Part shown: piece after piece, positions 1 through 8,000 of the stretch | Layout of the letters: each line of letters starts with the position of its first letter | Position numbering within the stretch: position 1 is the stretch's first letter | Source: Clostridiaceae bacterium | Lineage (GTDB): Bacteria; Bacillota; Clostridia; Lachnospirales; Lachnospiraceae | Direction of reading: 5' to 3' | Assembly: GCA_902362865.1 (NCBI GenBank) | Contig: CABIYE010000012.1 | Span: 33,325-97,324 of the forward strand | DNA: 64,000 bases | Notes under the pieces: generated by a model | Told to the model about the DNA's origin: nothing | The model's input: the letters and a program-made list of their open reading frames with translations, nothing else | Database searches by the model: none | Program-made: the position numbers and the translations under genes

Positions 1-2363
1 TCCTTGATAACCATCTCCCGGTCAGGTTCCTCAAAAGAAATCCTTACCTGTGGTTCTGATGGTTCTTGTGGATCCGATGGCTCTTGTGGCTCTGATGGAT
101 CCGACGGCTCTTGTGGCTCTGATGGATCCGACGGCTCTTGCGGATCTTCTTCCTCTTTTCCAACAGACAGAATAGCAGACGCCTGAAAATATCCTTCCTT
201 TGTTGACGCATCAATCGTTGTCTGACCGGACTTTGACAGAGATTTCAGCTTTCCATTCTCCACGGTTACAAGGTCCATGTCACCACTCTTCCAGTTCACG
301 CCTGCCGCAGTCAGTTTCGTTTTCCCATTTGTTCCGGGATTCACAATGTAAGCATATAACTCAGCCGAAGAATTTTCTTCCATTTTCTGGTTATCCGGAG
401 CGATTCCAAATTCATACTGGTAAGATTCCGGTTCTCCCCAGATTATACCGGTCGAATTATTAGCTTCGTCAAAGGTTTCCATAGCAATTGCAATTTCTTC
501 TGTCACCTCACGGTCAGCAGGCTGGCTGCAATCTGCCGAAGCTTCATTTTCTCCAAAGCACTGTACCCAATAATACTGTCCGTCTATCTGGAAACACCCA
601 ATACCGATCGTTGTAAAGCTTTCTGTTAAAATATTTTCCCTATGTCCGTCAGAATTCATCCATGAATCCATTGCCGCCGCCGGAGACGTCTGCCAGGCCG
701 CCACATTCTCTGCATGCATAAGCTGATTCAGATCAAAGCAGCTGGAACTGTCAGGCCTGGTATGTGCGAATAGAACAGAGATTTCTGCTGCCCTCGTCAT
801 TGCCGTTTCCAGCAGCGACTCATCCATAATAAGCGCTCCCATGCCATTTTCCGCACGTTTTTCGTTGACAATCTTCAACACTTCGTATGCAAACCCATAC
901 TTTCGCGTGCCTGAAACAGCCACCTCATCCAACCGGCGATATCCATTTATACCAAATGCATCCATTTCCGGATTCAGACAAGTAATTTCTGTTGCTTTCG
1001 GAAATGCTATAGGATGAATAAATGTCACCGTTTTGGGAACAGTAATTGCTTCCAATACCGTACATCCATAAAAAGAAACCCTGCTTATAGATGTTACTCC
1101 TTCATTCAAACTAACAGAAGACAATGCTCTGTCATTGAGAAACGCCTGATATGGAATTAATTTCAATCCTTTGCTGGTAAAAGATGTTAATGCAAAACAT
1201 TCTCCAAAACATCCATTCCCTATCTCCTCAATATTCTCCGGAAGTTCTACCTCTGACAGTGAATAACACCTTGCAAATGTCCGGGCATACAGTTTACGAA
1301 GTTCCCTGCTAAAAGTAATGTCCGTCAAAGAACTGCATTCCTCGAACATTTGATAAGAAGTACTCTCCAATCCCCCGCCAAAAGCTACAGATTCCAGATT
1401 TTCGCACCCAAAAAAGGTAAAATATCCCACTTCTGTCACGCTGTCGGGAATCACAACAGAACGCAGACTATAACACTCCTGAAATGCAGATTCTCCCAGT
1501 TCTGTCACCGTATCCCCCAATGAAACAGACTGCAGGGATTGATTTCTAGCAAATGCCATCGTTGCGATTTTTGTTACTTTCTCCGGAACAATATATGCCG
1601 TCCGGGATGCTCCCGCCGGATAGGCAAACAGGGTTTTCCCCTGATCCGAAAAGAGCACGCCTTCCTCTGCTGAAAATATTTCATTTCCTTCTTCTACCTG
1701 AAAAGCCGCTATTTTTGTAGCAAAAAACGCATAGCCACCAATAGAGGTCACTTCGCTTCCTATGGTAAATTCTGTTAAAGCAGTATTCTGAAATGCATAA
1801 TTTGCAATCTTCGTTACTCCTTCTGCCGTTATTGCACGTAAATTCCCGCATTCTGCAAAAAGCCCCGACGGAAGCGCTGTAATTTTTACAGGAAGTGTAA
1901 TATTTTCCAGTGAACTGCAGCCATAAAAAGCTGCTTCTCCCAACGCGGAAACCGAATCCGCAATCCTAATATCCGTAAGATTGGTACAATTATAAAATGC
2001 CATTTTGCCAATAGACGTAATCCCGTCTTCGATCACAATTGATTTGACAGACAACCTGTCGCTGTACCATCCGGGATCATTACTCGTGCTATAATCTGAC
2101 ATGTCACCTGAACCAGAGATCGTAAGTACTCCATTATCCAGTATCCATGACGCACTATCACCGCACGTTCCTTCTACCTCCATACACGTAATTTCTTCCC
2201 CTGTTTCTTCTTCCGAAATCACATATCCCTCAGGTACTTTCGCTTCCTCTTCATTGCACAGCTTTTCGCTCTCCGCCCTTACAGACGCAGCCGGAAACAG
2301 CAAAAGCGCCGCAAATAAAACGAAGCCGAAGCCTTTCCATATTTTTTTATAAATCTCCTGCAT
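1..2363 (-). CDS. BspA-type leucine-rich-repeat surface protein with CAP/SCP domain (3' end outside window)
   Basis: The reading frame stays open from an ATG at 2363 to the window edge, so the C-terminus is missing. It starts with a signal peptide (MQEIYKKIWKG, then a hydrophobic stretch ending PAASVRA). A GTCGDSASWILDNGVLTISG segment typical of BspA proteins follows, then about 15 leucine-rich repeats of the form SVTELGESAFQECYSLRSV. Next is a CAP/SCP domain (HTRPDSSSCFDLN, AENVAAW, SDGHRENIL) and then an immunoglobulin-like region. A Pro/Glu/Ser/Asp-rich repeat linker ends the visible part. Such proteins are exported and usually take part in adhesion or host contact. The anchor is not visible. 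A spacer of AGGAGAAAAG precedes the ATG. The family call is firm; the ligand is unknown. Confidence 0.9.
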   Translation of the reverse strand, partial: MQEIYKKIWKGFGFVLFAALLLFPAASVRAESEKLCNEEEAKVPEGYVISEEETGEEITCMEVEGTCGDSASWILDNGVLTISGSGDMSDYSTSNDPGWYSDRLSVKSIVIEDGITSIGKMAFYNCTNLTDIRIADSVSALGEAAFYGCSSLENITLPVKITALPSGLFAECGNLRAITAEGVTKIANYAFQNTALTEFTIGSEVTSIGGYAFFATKIAAFQVEEGNEIFSAEEGVLFSDQGKTLFAYPAGASRTAYIVPEKVTKIATMAFARNQSLQSVSLGDTVTELGESAFQECYSLRSVVIPDSVTEVGYFTFFGCENLESVAFGGGLESTSYQMFEECSSLTDITFSRELRKLYARTFARCYSLSEVELPENIEEIGNGCFGECFALTSFTSKGLKLIPYQAFLNDRALSSVSLNEGVTSISRVSFYGCTVLEAITVPKTVTFIHPIAFPKATEITCLNPEMDAFGINGYRRLDEVAVSGTRKYGFAYEVLKIVNEKRAENGMGALIMDESLLETAMTRAAEISVLFAHTRPDSSSCFDLNQLMHAENVAAWQTSPAAAMDSWMNSDGHRENILTESFTTIGIGCFQIDGQYYWVQCFGENEASADCSQPADREVTEEIAIAMETFDEANNSTGIIWGEPESYQYEFGIAPDNQKMEENSSAELYAYIVNPGTNGKTKLTAAGVNWKSGDMDLVTVENGKLKSLSKSGQTTIDASTKEGYFQASAILSVGKEEEDPQEPSDPSEPQEPSDPSEPQEPSDPQEPSEPQVRISFEEPDREMVIK
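79..140. repeat. 27-bp tandem repeat coding for a Ser-Asp-Pro-Glu linker
   Basis: Two full copies (79-105 and 106-132) and a partial third (133-140) encode SDPSEPQEP units in the surface protein. Related, less exact units flank them. Repeats like this form extended cell-wall-spanning linkers and change length by slippage. Confidence 0.8.
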
Positions 2364-2430
2364 CTTTTCTCCTCCCTTCTTTTTCATGAGTAATGCTATA
2401 TTCATATTATAACCCTGCATAATAATATTT

Positions 2431-3798
2431 TCAATAAGCCGAAAGCTCCGTCCCCGGATAGAACAGCCCCAATATCTCCTGATATCCTTTCCCTTGTTTT
2501 GCCATCTCATTGGCTCCGTTCTGGCTCATACCGATCCCGTGTCCGTATCCGCCCCCTTCTATTACAAACATCTCCCCGCTCTTCTCAATTGTAAAAAAGG
2601 CGCTGGGAAGAAGTTCTGTACTGCCCACTGCCGTCCCATCGTTTTTTACAATCGTATATCCGCTGCCGCCAAGCGCTCTGCGGATTTTATTTTCTGTATC
2701 TACCGTTACACTTCCCTTATCCCCGGATGCCACAATCTGAAGCGCCACATCTCCGGCTCCCCGCCGGGTTACTTCTACAGAAGTAAGGGTTCCTACATCC
2801 ACCCCTGTGTTCAGACCCACGAGGTTGGACAGTGTAGTTACCGGAACCTGCGCCGTCCAGTGATACCACGGCAGCTCTTTTTCATAGTCCCCCTCATCTC
2901 CGCAGACTGCCACGCTCTGCAGGTAGGCATTACTTTCATTTACCGCATCTCCCCACGCTTCCATATCGGTTGTCCTTCCACAGGAAGTAGAATAGTAATA
3001 AGTAACTGCAATCTGTCCCTGATACAGCAATACCTGTCCTGCCGTCTCCCTGACCGCCGCTGCTGCGGTATCCTGAGGCTGGCTGTTATTGTAGACCTGA
3101 TAATCCGTACTGTCATTCATATGGGCCTCATACTCCGGATAACCATAAGAAGCTGCCTGACGGTATGCATAACTTCTGGCACAAACTGCCTGCGCCTTCA
3201 GTGCCTCCATCTCATAAGAAGCCGGCATCTCGCTGGGAACCACCTTGCAAAGATAATCTTCCAGAGGAAGCTCATTAATCATCACAATACCTTCTGCCGT
3301 TGTCCGAAGCTCCAACGTCCCTGCATAACAGGGATTTCCGTACCCCCGCTCTATCTGGTACACCTGAATCTCATCGCCCTGCCCTGCTGCTGTAACCCGG
3401 ATATTTCCGGCGGCAAACCTGGCGTCATCCGGCCGGACTGTCAGCACCTCCCCGGCCTGCCACTCTTCCGTCTGTCCGCCGTATGTAATATGAAGCCCGG
3501 ACGATGCAGCTATCCGTACTTCCGGATGCACAATCTCCTGATATCCGGTAGACATCAAGACCACTCTGACCGTAGGATTTACAGATGTCTGTGTCCCTGC
3601 ATTTCCCCCGGCTGTCCCGTCCGGATTCCCATTCTCCCCGGAACTTCCATCCGTTCTGCCGCTGTCCGTCTTTTCATTTCCCACAATAGAATCCCGGCTT
3701 TCTTCTCCTCCTTGGAGCATATGCATCAGCCCCACACTCAAAATAGCAACAACAAGAATCGTCACAAGATAACTTCCATATACTTCCCCGTTTTTCAC
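2431..3798 (-). CDS. spoIID: SpoIID/LytB-domain protein (stage II sporulation protein D type)
   Basis: 455 residues. One N-terminal membrane helix (YLVTILVVAILSVGLMHML) is followed by a Ser/Gly/Asp-rich linker, which puts the rest outside the membrane. The SpoIID domain is clear: NELPLEDYLCKVVPSEMP with the conserved Glu after Ser, then ALKAQAVCARSYAYRQ, and near the C-terminus GYGHGIGMSQNGANEMAKQG. SpoIID is a lytic transglycosylase that cuts denuded glycan strands during engulfment. The protein is longer than B. subtilis SpoIID because of its linker and an extra beta-rich domain (about residues 75-155). It could be a SpoIID paralogue, such as a LytB-type amidase enhancer, instead of the engulfment enzyme. 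Confidence 0.85.
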   Translation of the reverse strand: MKNGEVYGSYLVTILVVAILSVGLMHMLQGGEESRDSIVGNEKTDSGRTDGSSGENGNPDGTAGGNAGTQTSVNPTVRVVLMSTGYQEIVHPEVRIAASSGLHITYGGQTEEWQAGEVLTVRPDDARFAAGNIRVTAAGQGDEIQVYQIERGYGNPCYAGTLELRTTAEGIVMINELPLEDYLCKVVPSEMPASYEMEALKAQAVCARSYAYRQAASYGYPEYEAHMNDSTDYQVYNNSQPQDTAAAAVRETAGQVLLYQGQIAVTYYYSTSCGRTTDMEAWGDAVNESNAYLQSVAVCGDEGDYEKELPWYHWTAQVPVTTLSNLVGLNTGVDVGTLTSVEVTRRGAGDVALQIVASGDKGSVTVDTENKIRRALGGSGYTIVKNDGTAVGSTELLPSAFFTIEKSGEMFVIEGGGYGHGIGMSQNGANEMAKQGKGYQEILGLFYPGTELSAY

Positions 3799-3845
3799 CC
3801 AAACACCTCTTGTCCGTCTTTGTCTCTAATCTATGTATTGTTCTG

Positions 3846-5045
3846 TTAAATAGAACCGAAATGAACCTTGACGGAGCAAATTTCCGCCTTCGTTCCCACT
3901 CTCATATTCGGTCCGAACAATCCTATCCCTGACGTCACAATATTGTGCATCTCCCCCTTCTTCAGATAACCGCAGGAATTCTCCCAGAACAGCTTCGTCA
4001 CCAGATTTCCCGGGAACATCTGTCCATCATGAGTATGTCCGCACAGATCTATATCCACTCCCGCTTCAGACAATTCTTTCAATTCGCTTGGCTCGTGATC
4101 CAGCACAATTACCGGCTTTCTGCTGTCCAGCTTTTCCATAATCTCCTTCGGAGTCTTCCTTATGTCAATCCCTCTTCCCGGCTTTTTGGCATCCGGACGT
4201 CCATATAAATAAAAGCTGTCATCAATCAACACATATTCATCCTGTAAAAGCCGGATATTGGCATCTTCCAGAAATTCATCCATTCTTACGTCGCTGACTT
4301 TTTTCTCATTCTTATTTCCAAATGTGAATCCTGCCAGTATTTTTTCCTGTATGTCATGATTGCCGTAGCAGGCGTACACCCCGTATTTACTTTTAATTCC
4401 TCTTAAAATAGACGCCAGTCTGTCCGGATTGTCGAGAGCCTCATATTCATTATCAAAAATATCTCCGGCAATCACCACCAAATCCGGTTCCTGTCTATTG
4501 ATCTTATCTACCATCTTCTTCATCTGATAGCATCCCACGTTATAGCCCAGATGCAGATCCGCCGCCAAAACGATATGTAAATTTTCTACCTTACCTGCAT
4601 CCTTATCTACCGTTACTTCATATTTTGTCGTATGTATCCTCCCTGCATGAACCACACCCCAGATACTGACTGCCATAATAATCACAATACAAATTGCCCC
4701 GGTAACAACAAATGTCCTCTCAGCACGCAGAATTCCCTGATTCACCCATTTGCAATGGCGCAAAAGAATCCTTCCCAAATCCACAACCACTACCGTTAAA
4801 ACCACGTACAGCATGACGCCGAGCCAATAGTTGCCGATTAATTTCATAATACGCCGCGCTTTCCCTTCCGGCAGTAAAAATCCCACCAGTATCGCACTGG
4901 CAAAAAATGTATACAGAACCACCACCGATACCTGTGTCCATATTTTTTGAAAAAGATGGCTGCATGTTCCCATCCATCTTATCATCCACCGGATAATATA
5001 GATATTTACCAGAATGTATACTGGCGATAAATAAAATGCAATCAT
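3846..5045 (-). CDS. membrane-anchored metallophosphoesterase (YkuE-like)
   Basis: About 399 residues. Four hydrophobic N-terminal segments precede a calcineurin-like phosphoesterase domain. Its metal-binding motifs are in order: LAADLHLG, VIAGDIFDNE, CYGNHDIQ, LDHEP and DLCGHTHDGQ. Relatives act on cell-envelope or nucleotide substrates; the substrate here is unknown. I chose the ATG at 5045, which has AGGAGG just upstream (5049-5055). An in-frame TTG at 5072 lies inside the T-tract of the upstream RNA terminator and is unlikely to be used. The gene therefore begins right after the terminator of the noncoding RNA, so read-through could supply transcription. Confidence 0.88.
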   Translation of the reverse strand: MIAFYLSPVYILVNIYIIRWMIRWMGTCSHLFQKIWTQVSVVVLYTFFASAILVGFLLPEGKARRIMKLIGNYWLGVMLYVVLTVVVVDLGRILLRHCKWVNQGILRAERTFVVTGAICIVIIMAVSIWGVVHAGRIHTTKYEVTVDKDAGKVENLHIVLAADLHLGYNVGCYQMKKMVDKINRQEPDLVVIAGDIFDNEYEALDNPDRLASILRGIKSKYGVYACYGNHDIQEKILAGFTFGNKNEKKVSDVRMDEFLEDANIRLLQDEYVLIDDSFYLYGRPDAKKPGRGIDIRKTPKEIMEKLDSRKPVIVLDHEPSELKELSEAGVDIDLCGHTHDGQMFPGNLVTKLFWENSCGYLKKGEMHNIVTSGIGLFGPNMRVGTKAEICSVKVHFGSI

Positions 5046-5063
5046 AAGCCCTCCTGCATATAG

Positions 5064-5093
5064 GTAAAACAAAGGCAGCCATCTCAGGCTGCC
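5064..5093 (-). terminator. intrinsic terminator of the 5064-5291 RNA
   Basis: Read on the minus strand: GGCAGCC, loop TGAGAT, GGCTGCC, then TTTGTTTT. The stem is a perfect 7 bp. Confidence 0.85.
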
Positions 5094-5291
5094 CTTTATC
5101 TTTTGTTGATACCCGAAAATGCCGGTTCCTGTATTTTGACTCCTAGCCGTAGCCAGGTGGGTGTCCGCATCTGCTTTTCTGTCTTCCCCTGCGTAACTCG
5201 GAGGCCTGACATATTACAGAGATATAGGAGTCCCGTTTAAAGTTTTGTAGGTTCAAAATTACAGGAGTTGTCGTACATCTCAGGTTTTCTA
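5064..5291 (-). ncRNA. structured noncoding RNA, raiA-motif or 6S type
   Basis: A roughly 225-nt non-coding unit lies between a consensus promoter and a strong terminator. The 5' and 3' arms pair over long stretches: TCCTGTA.TTTTG (near 5259-5271) with CAAAATACAGGA, and GACTCCTA with TAGGAGTC. These enclose a compact core with further pairings (TCAGG with CCTGG, ACGCA with TGCGG). CTCTGT with ACAGA would make a pseudoknot. The promoter strength fits an abundant housekeeping RNA. I recall similar cores in Lachnospiraceae, but from memory I cannot separate the raiA motif from 6S RNA. The 21-nt bulge on one side only, opposite zero nt, is unlike the usual 6S bubble, so I lean to raiA. Confidence 0.65.
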
Positions 5292-5297
5292 AAACTT

Positions 5298-5326
5298 ATT
5301 ATACCCTATTATGCCACGTTTTTCAA
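5298..5326 (-). promoter_or_regulatory. strong sigma-A promoter for the noncoding RNA
   Basis: On the minus strand TTGAAA (5321-5326), a 17-nt spacer, then TATAAT (5298-5303). Expected start is near 5291. It sits directly behind the pckA terminator. Confidence 0.85.
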
Positions 5327-5329
5327 CAA

Positions 5330-5359
5330 AAATGTGCCATTCTTAAGAATGGCACATTT
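5330..5359 (-). terminator. intrinsic terminator of pckA
   Basis: AAATGTGCCATTC, loop TTAA, GAATGGCACATTT, then more T on the minus strand. The 13-bp stem is perfect. Confidence 0.9.
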
Positions 5360-5379
5360 CTCCAGAATTTTATATAAAA

Positions 5380-7077
5380 CTAATCTAATTCTGCAACCAG
5401 CTTCTTCAGCGCTTCTACAGCCTCGTCCGGAAGTTTGTCATATCCGCCTTTTTCTACAGCGAATGCTTCTACTTCATTTACACGATCCTGCATACGAGCC
5501 TTTAACTGAGAAGTATATTCTGCATCGTTCATATCCGGAACAAATCCTTCCCAATCCATGATCTCGATATCAGAGAACGGTCCCCACTGATGGAAATCTG
5601 CTCTCTTCTCAACAATTGCTTCCAGAACGCCAAGCGTATCCTTTGGCTGAACCTTCTTGCCCATGAAATCACCTGTATTAACGATATAGCAGTCTACATT
5701 CTTCTCTTCAACCAGCTTTTTGAACTTCTCATAGTCATTTGCCAGAGGATAGGTTCTGAATGGATTTGCATAAGGAACAACAACCAGTTTGTTCGGGTCT
5801 ACACCAGGAGCAAGTCTCTCTGCGGAAGAACGCTTGGTAGCAAGTGTCGCTCCCATAACAGATGCAAGTGCAGCTCCTTTCAGTTTAACTACCGGCGGAA
5901 TGGTAGGATCTTTCATAATCCAGAAGATAGCATTTACAGGAGCGTCAATCTTATCTACACGGTTCGGAGACCATAATTTAGACTTGATAGCACGTCCGTT
6001 ACCATTTCTGATATCCTCTGTTACTAACTGAACCTTGCCGTCCTCATCCAGTGTAGCAGAGCAGTTCTGAGCTGTCAGCAGATACTGATTGTCCGGGCAT
6101 CCTGTCGGATAATCAGCCGTCTTATCGAAATAAGTAGGCTCAATTGCAATAGATGCACAAGTATCCGTATTAATGATAAATGCATCGTCATGAAGCACTT
6201 TAATCTCATATTTTCCGCCATGTTTTGCATGTGTAAGAGTAGATTTACCGGAACCGGAAAGTCCGTATACAGATGCAACATATTTTGTTCCGTCTGGCAG
6301 TAAGTACTCTTTCTGTCCGCCATGGCAGGAAGCATATCCGTTACGGTTAGCAATTGCCCATACCATAGTAAGAGTTCCCTTTTTGTGCTCTCCGAAGTAT
6401 CTCATACCAAGGATGCATGCACAGTTCGTTTCTGTATTGAAATAGCAAAGAGTCTTCTTTGCCGGATCACTTAAGCAGTCAAAGCTTACTCCCGGAGCTT
6501 CTTCCGGAATCCACTGCGGATCAGAGAAGATATAGATATCTGCCTCTTTTCCATCTCCAACCGGCTGAGATTCCTTATACATCTTTACATATTCATCAGA
6601 CATATACTGGAAATTCAGCATCCAGTTATACATAATATTTTCTTCACCTTCCGGAATTAACAGATGGCACTTAACCATAAATTCCGGATCAAGTCCTGCA
6701 AATACTGTTGCGTGGTACATCTTTTTCCAGCGTGACTTATAAACAGCATCCATCGCAACCTTGTCAAGAGCGTCGCAGTCTACTCCCGGCTCTCCTGCAA
6801 TACGGCGTGCCGTAGCATAACGTCCTGTGATAGCACCGTCATTAAATAACAGAACCTTCGCATCAGCATCCAGTCCAAATTCTTCTCCTCTATATACAGG
6901 CATATCTGTTACAATCGTACCCGGAGAATTCTTTGCCAGGTTATATGCCTCTTTTAAAGTTTCTACCTTAACAACATTGTTTCCATAAAACGCCGCTTCA
7001 ATAATGGAACGAGTTTTTGAAAATCCTGGTTTGCCTTTTCCAATTTCGCTGATTGGATAATTCGCTTTTGTTGACAT
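5380..7077 (-). CDS. pckA: phosphoenolpyruvate carboxykinase (ATP)
   Basis: 565 residues, slightly longer than the usual ~530-540. It carries the ATP-type kinase loop GLSGSGKST (about 272-280), the metal-binding HDDAF, and the substrate region RYFGEHKKGT. The enzyme interconverts oxaloacetate and PEP with ATP/ADP in the cytosol. In gut fermenters it often runs toward oxaloacetate for succinate or anaplerosis; the direction here is inference. AGGAGG precedes the ATG by 7 nt. The gene has its own promoter (7110-7138) and terminator, so it is monocistronic. Confidence 0.97.
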   Translation of the reverse strand: MSTKANYPISEIGKGKPGFSKTRSIIEAAFYGNNVVKVETLKEAYNLAKNSPGTIVTDMPVYRGEEFGLDADAKVLLFNDGAITGRYATARRIAGEPGVDCDALDKVAMDAVYKSRWKKMYHATVFAGLDPEFMVKCHLLIPEGEENIMYNWMLNFQYMSDEYVKMYKESQPVGDGKEADIYIFSDPQWIPEEAPGVSFDCLSDPAKKTLCYFNTETNCACILGMRYFGEHKKGTLTMVWAIANRNGYASCHGGQKEYLLPDGTKYVASVYGLSGSGKSTLTHAKHGGKYEIKVLHDDAFIINTDTCASIAIEPTYFDKTADYPTGCPDNQYLLTAQNCSATLDEDGKVQLVTEDIRNGNGRAIKSKLWSPNRVDKIDAPVNAIFWIMKDPTIPPVVKLKGAALASVMGATLATKRSSAERLAPGVDPNKLVVVPYANPFRTYPLANDYEKFKKLVEEKNVDCYIVNTGDFMGKKVQPKDTLGVLEAIVEKRADFHQWGPFSDIEIMDWEGFVPDMNDAEYTSQLKARMQDRVNEVEAFAVEKGGYDKLPDEAVEALKKLVAELD

Positions 7078-7109
7078 GCTTATTCCTCCTTAAAATCCGA
7101 ATTTGGTTT

Positions 7110-7138
7110 ATTATCTCATTTTTCCTGTCAAAAGTCAA
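7110..7138 (-). promoter_or_regulatory. pckA promoter
   Basis: On the minus strand TTGACT, 17 nt, GATAAT, about 30 nt upstream of the pckA start. Confidence 0.65.
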
Positions 7139-7175
7139 TACTTTAACAATTTTTTAACCAGCTTCCCGGCACATA

Positions 7176-7209
7176 AAAATGCAGGATTAAAAACCTAATC
7201 CTGCATTTT
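7176..7209 (-). terminator. intrinsic terminator overlapping the cdd stop codon
   Basis: AAAATGCAGGATTA and TAATCCTGCATTTT form a perfect 14-bp stem. The cdd TAG lies inside it, so the last codons are part of the stem. Confidence 0.85.
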
Positions 7210-7629
7210 GAAACCTTTCGGCAGTAATTCACTTAAACGAAATATTTCCAGGCACTCCCTGTCTTCTCCACATATAATTAAGAACCGTTCCGGGTCACAA
7301 AATTCCGCCATCACTTGACGGCACACGCCGCAGGGATAACACTTCTCTAATCTCTTCCTGCCTCCGGCAATAGCAATCGCCGCAAAATTCCTGCATCCTG
7401 CCGCCACGGCCGTAAAAAAAGCGGTACGTTCTGCACAGTTGGTCGGTCCAAAAGCGCTGTTTTCTATATTACATCCGCCAAAGACCTGACCGTCGTCACA
7501 TAATAGCGCAGCTCCCACCTGATATCCGGAATAAGGGCTATAGGACTGTTCTCTTGCCTTCACCGCCTGCTCCCAAAGCGCTTTTGCCTCTTCTGCGCCC
7601 ATCTCCACGGCTGCTTTCCTTTCATTCAT
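7195..7629 (-). CDS. cdd: cytidine deaminase
   Basis: About 144 residues, the normal length for the homotetrameric type. Zinc and catalytic residues are visible as NCAE (Cys65, Glu67) and PCGVC (Cys100, Cys103). It deaminates cytidine and deoxycytidine to uridine and deoxyuridine in pyrimidine salvage. I chose the ATG at 7629 because GAGGAG lies 7-8 nt upstream. A longer frame starts with TTG at 7644 and would overlap the previous gene by 4 nt. It is the last gene of a short run with the membrane protein at 7641-7994. Confidence 0.95.
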   Translation of the reverse strand: MNERKAAVEMGAEEAKALWEQAVKAREQSYSPYSGYQVGAALLCDDGQVFGGCNIENSAFGPTNCAERTAFFTAVAAGCRNFAAIAIAGGRKRLEKCYPCGVCRQVMAEFCDPERFLIICGEDRECLEIFRLSELLPKGFKMQD

Positions 7630-7640
7630 TACAGCGCTCC

Positions 7641-7994
7641 TCAAATCCCATAGTGCTTCCGATTAATCTTCCTGGCCACATATGCGTACAGAAGGAGCGT
7701 CACAATCACAATCAGATTCATAATAAAAATAAGAATTCCAAGCGGCATATAATAAGCATTTATCACCTCACACACACCGGAGAGTAAAAGAACAATCGTC
7801 AAAAGAAGAAGCGGCATCGACATCTCCTTCACATATCCGTCAATGTCTTTGCATTGCTTATACTCTGCCCCCTTCGGCATAATAATGGTACTGTCAATCT
7901 TATGCTTCGTCACCATCATAATAAAAGAAGAAAGGCAATAAACCCCTGCTCCAATCCCTATAAAGGCAAATAAACTTCCCGTTTCCATAGACAT
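7641..7994 (-). CDS. small membrane protein of unknown function
   Basis: 117 residues with three hydrophobic segments (SLFAFIGIGAGVYCLSSFIMM, LLLLTIVLLLSGV, LGILIFIMNLIVIVTLLLYAY) around a short polar loop (IDSTIIMPKGAEYKQCKDID). I do not recognise a function. It lies 6 nt after thrC and 11 nt before the cdd ATG, so co-transcription from the thrC promoter is likely. Confidence 0.7.
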   Translation of the reverse strand: MSMETGSLFAFIGIGAGVYCLSSFIMMVTKHKIDSTIIMPKGAEYKQCKDIDGYVKEMSMPLLLLTIVLLLSGVCEVINAYYMPLGILIFIMNLIVIVTLLLYAYVARKINRKHYGI

Positions 7995-8000
7995 CCTCCC

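Noticed and set aside
2494..3849. A 451-codon plus-strand frame opposite spoIID
   Set aside because: It is a mirror of the SpoIID gene; the product has no domain, is rich in Cys/His/Ile runs, and lacks an SD. Several other long opposite frames (8064, 8652, 21811, 34793) were dropped for the same reason.
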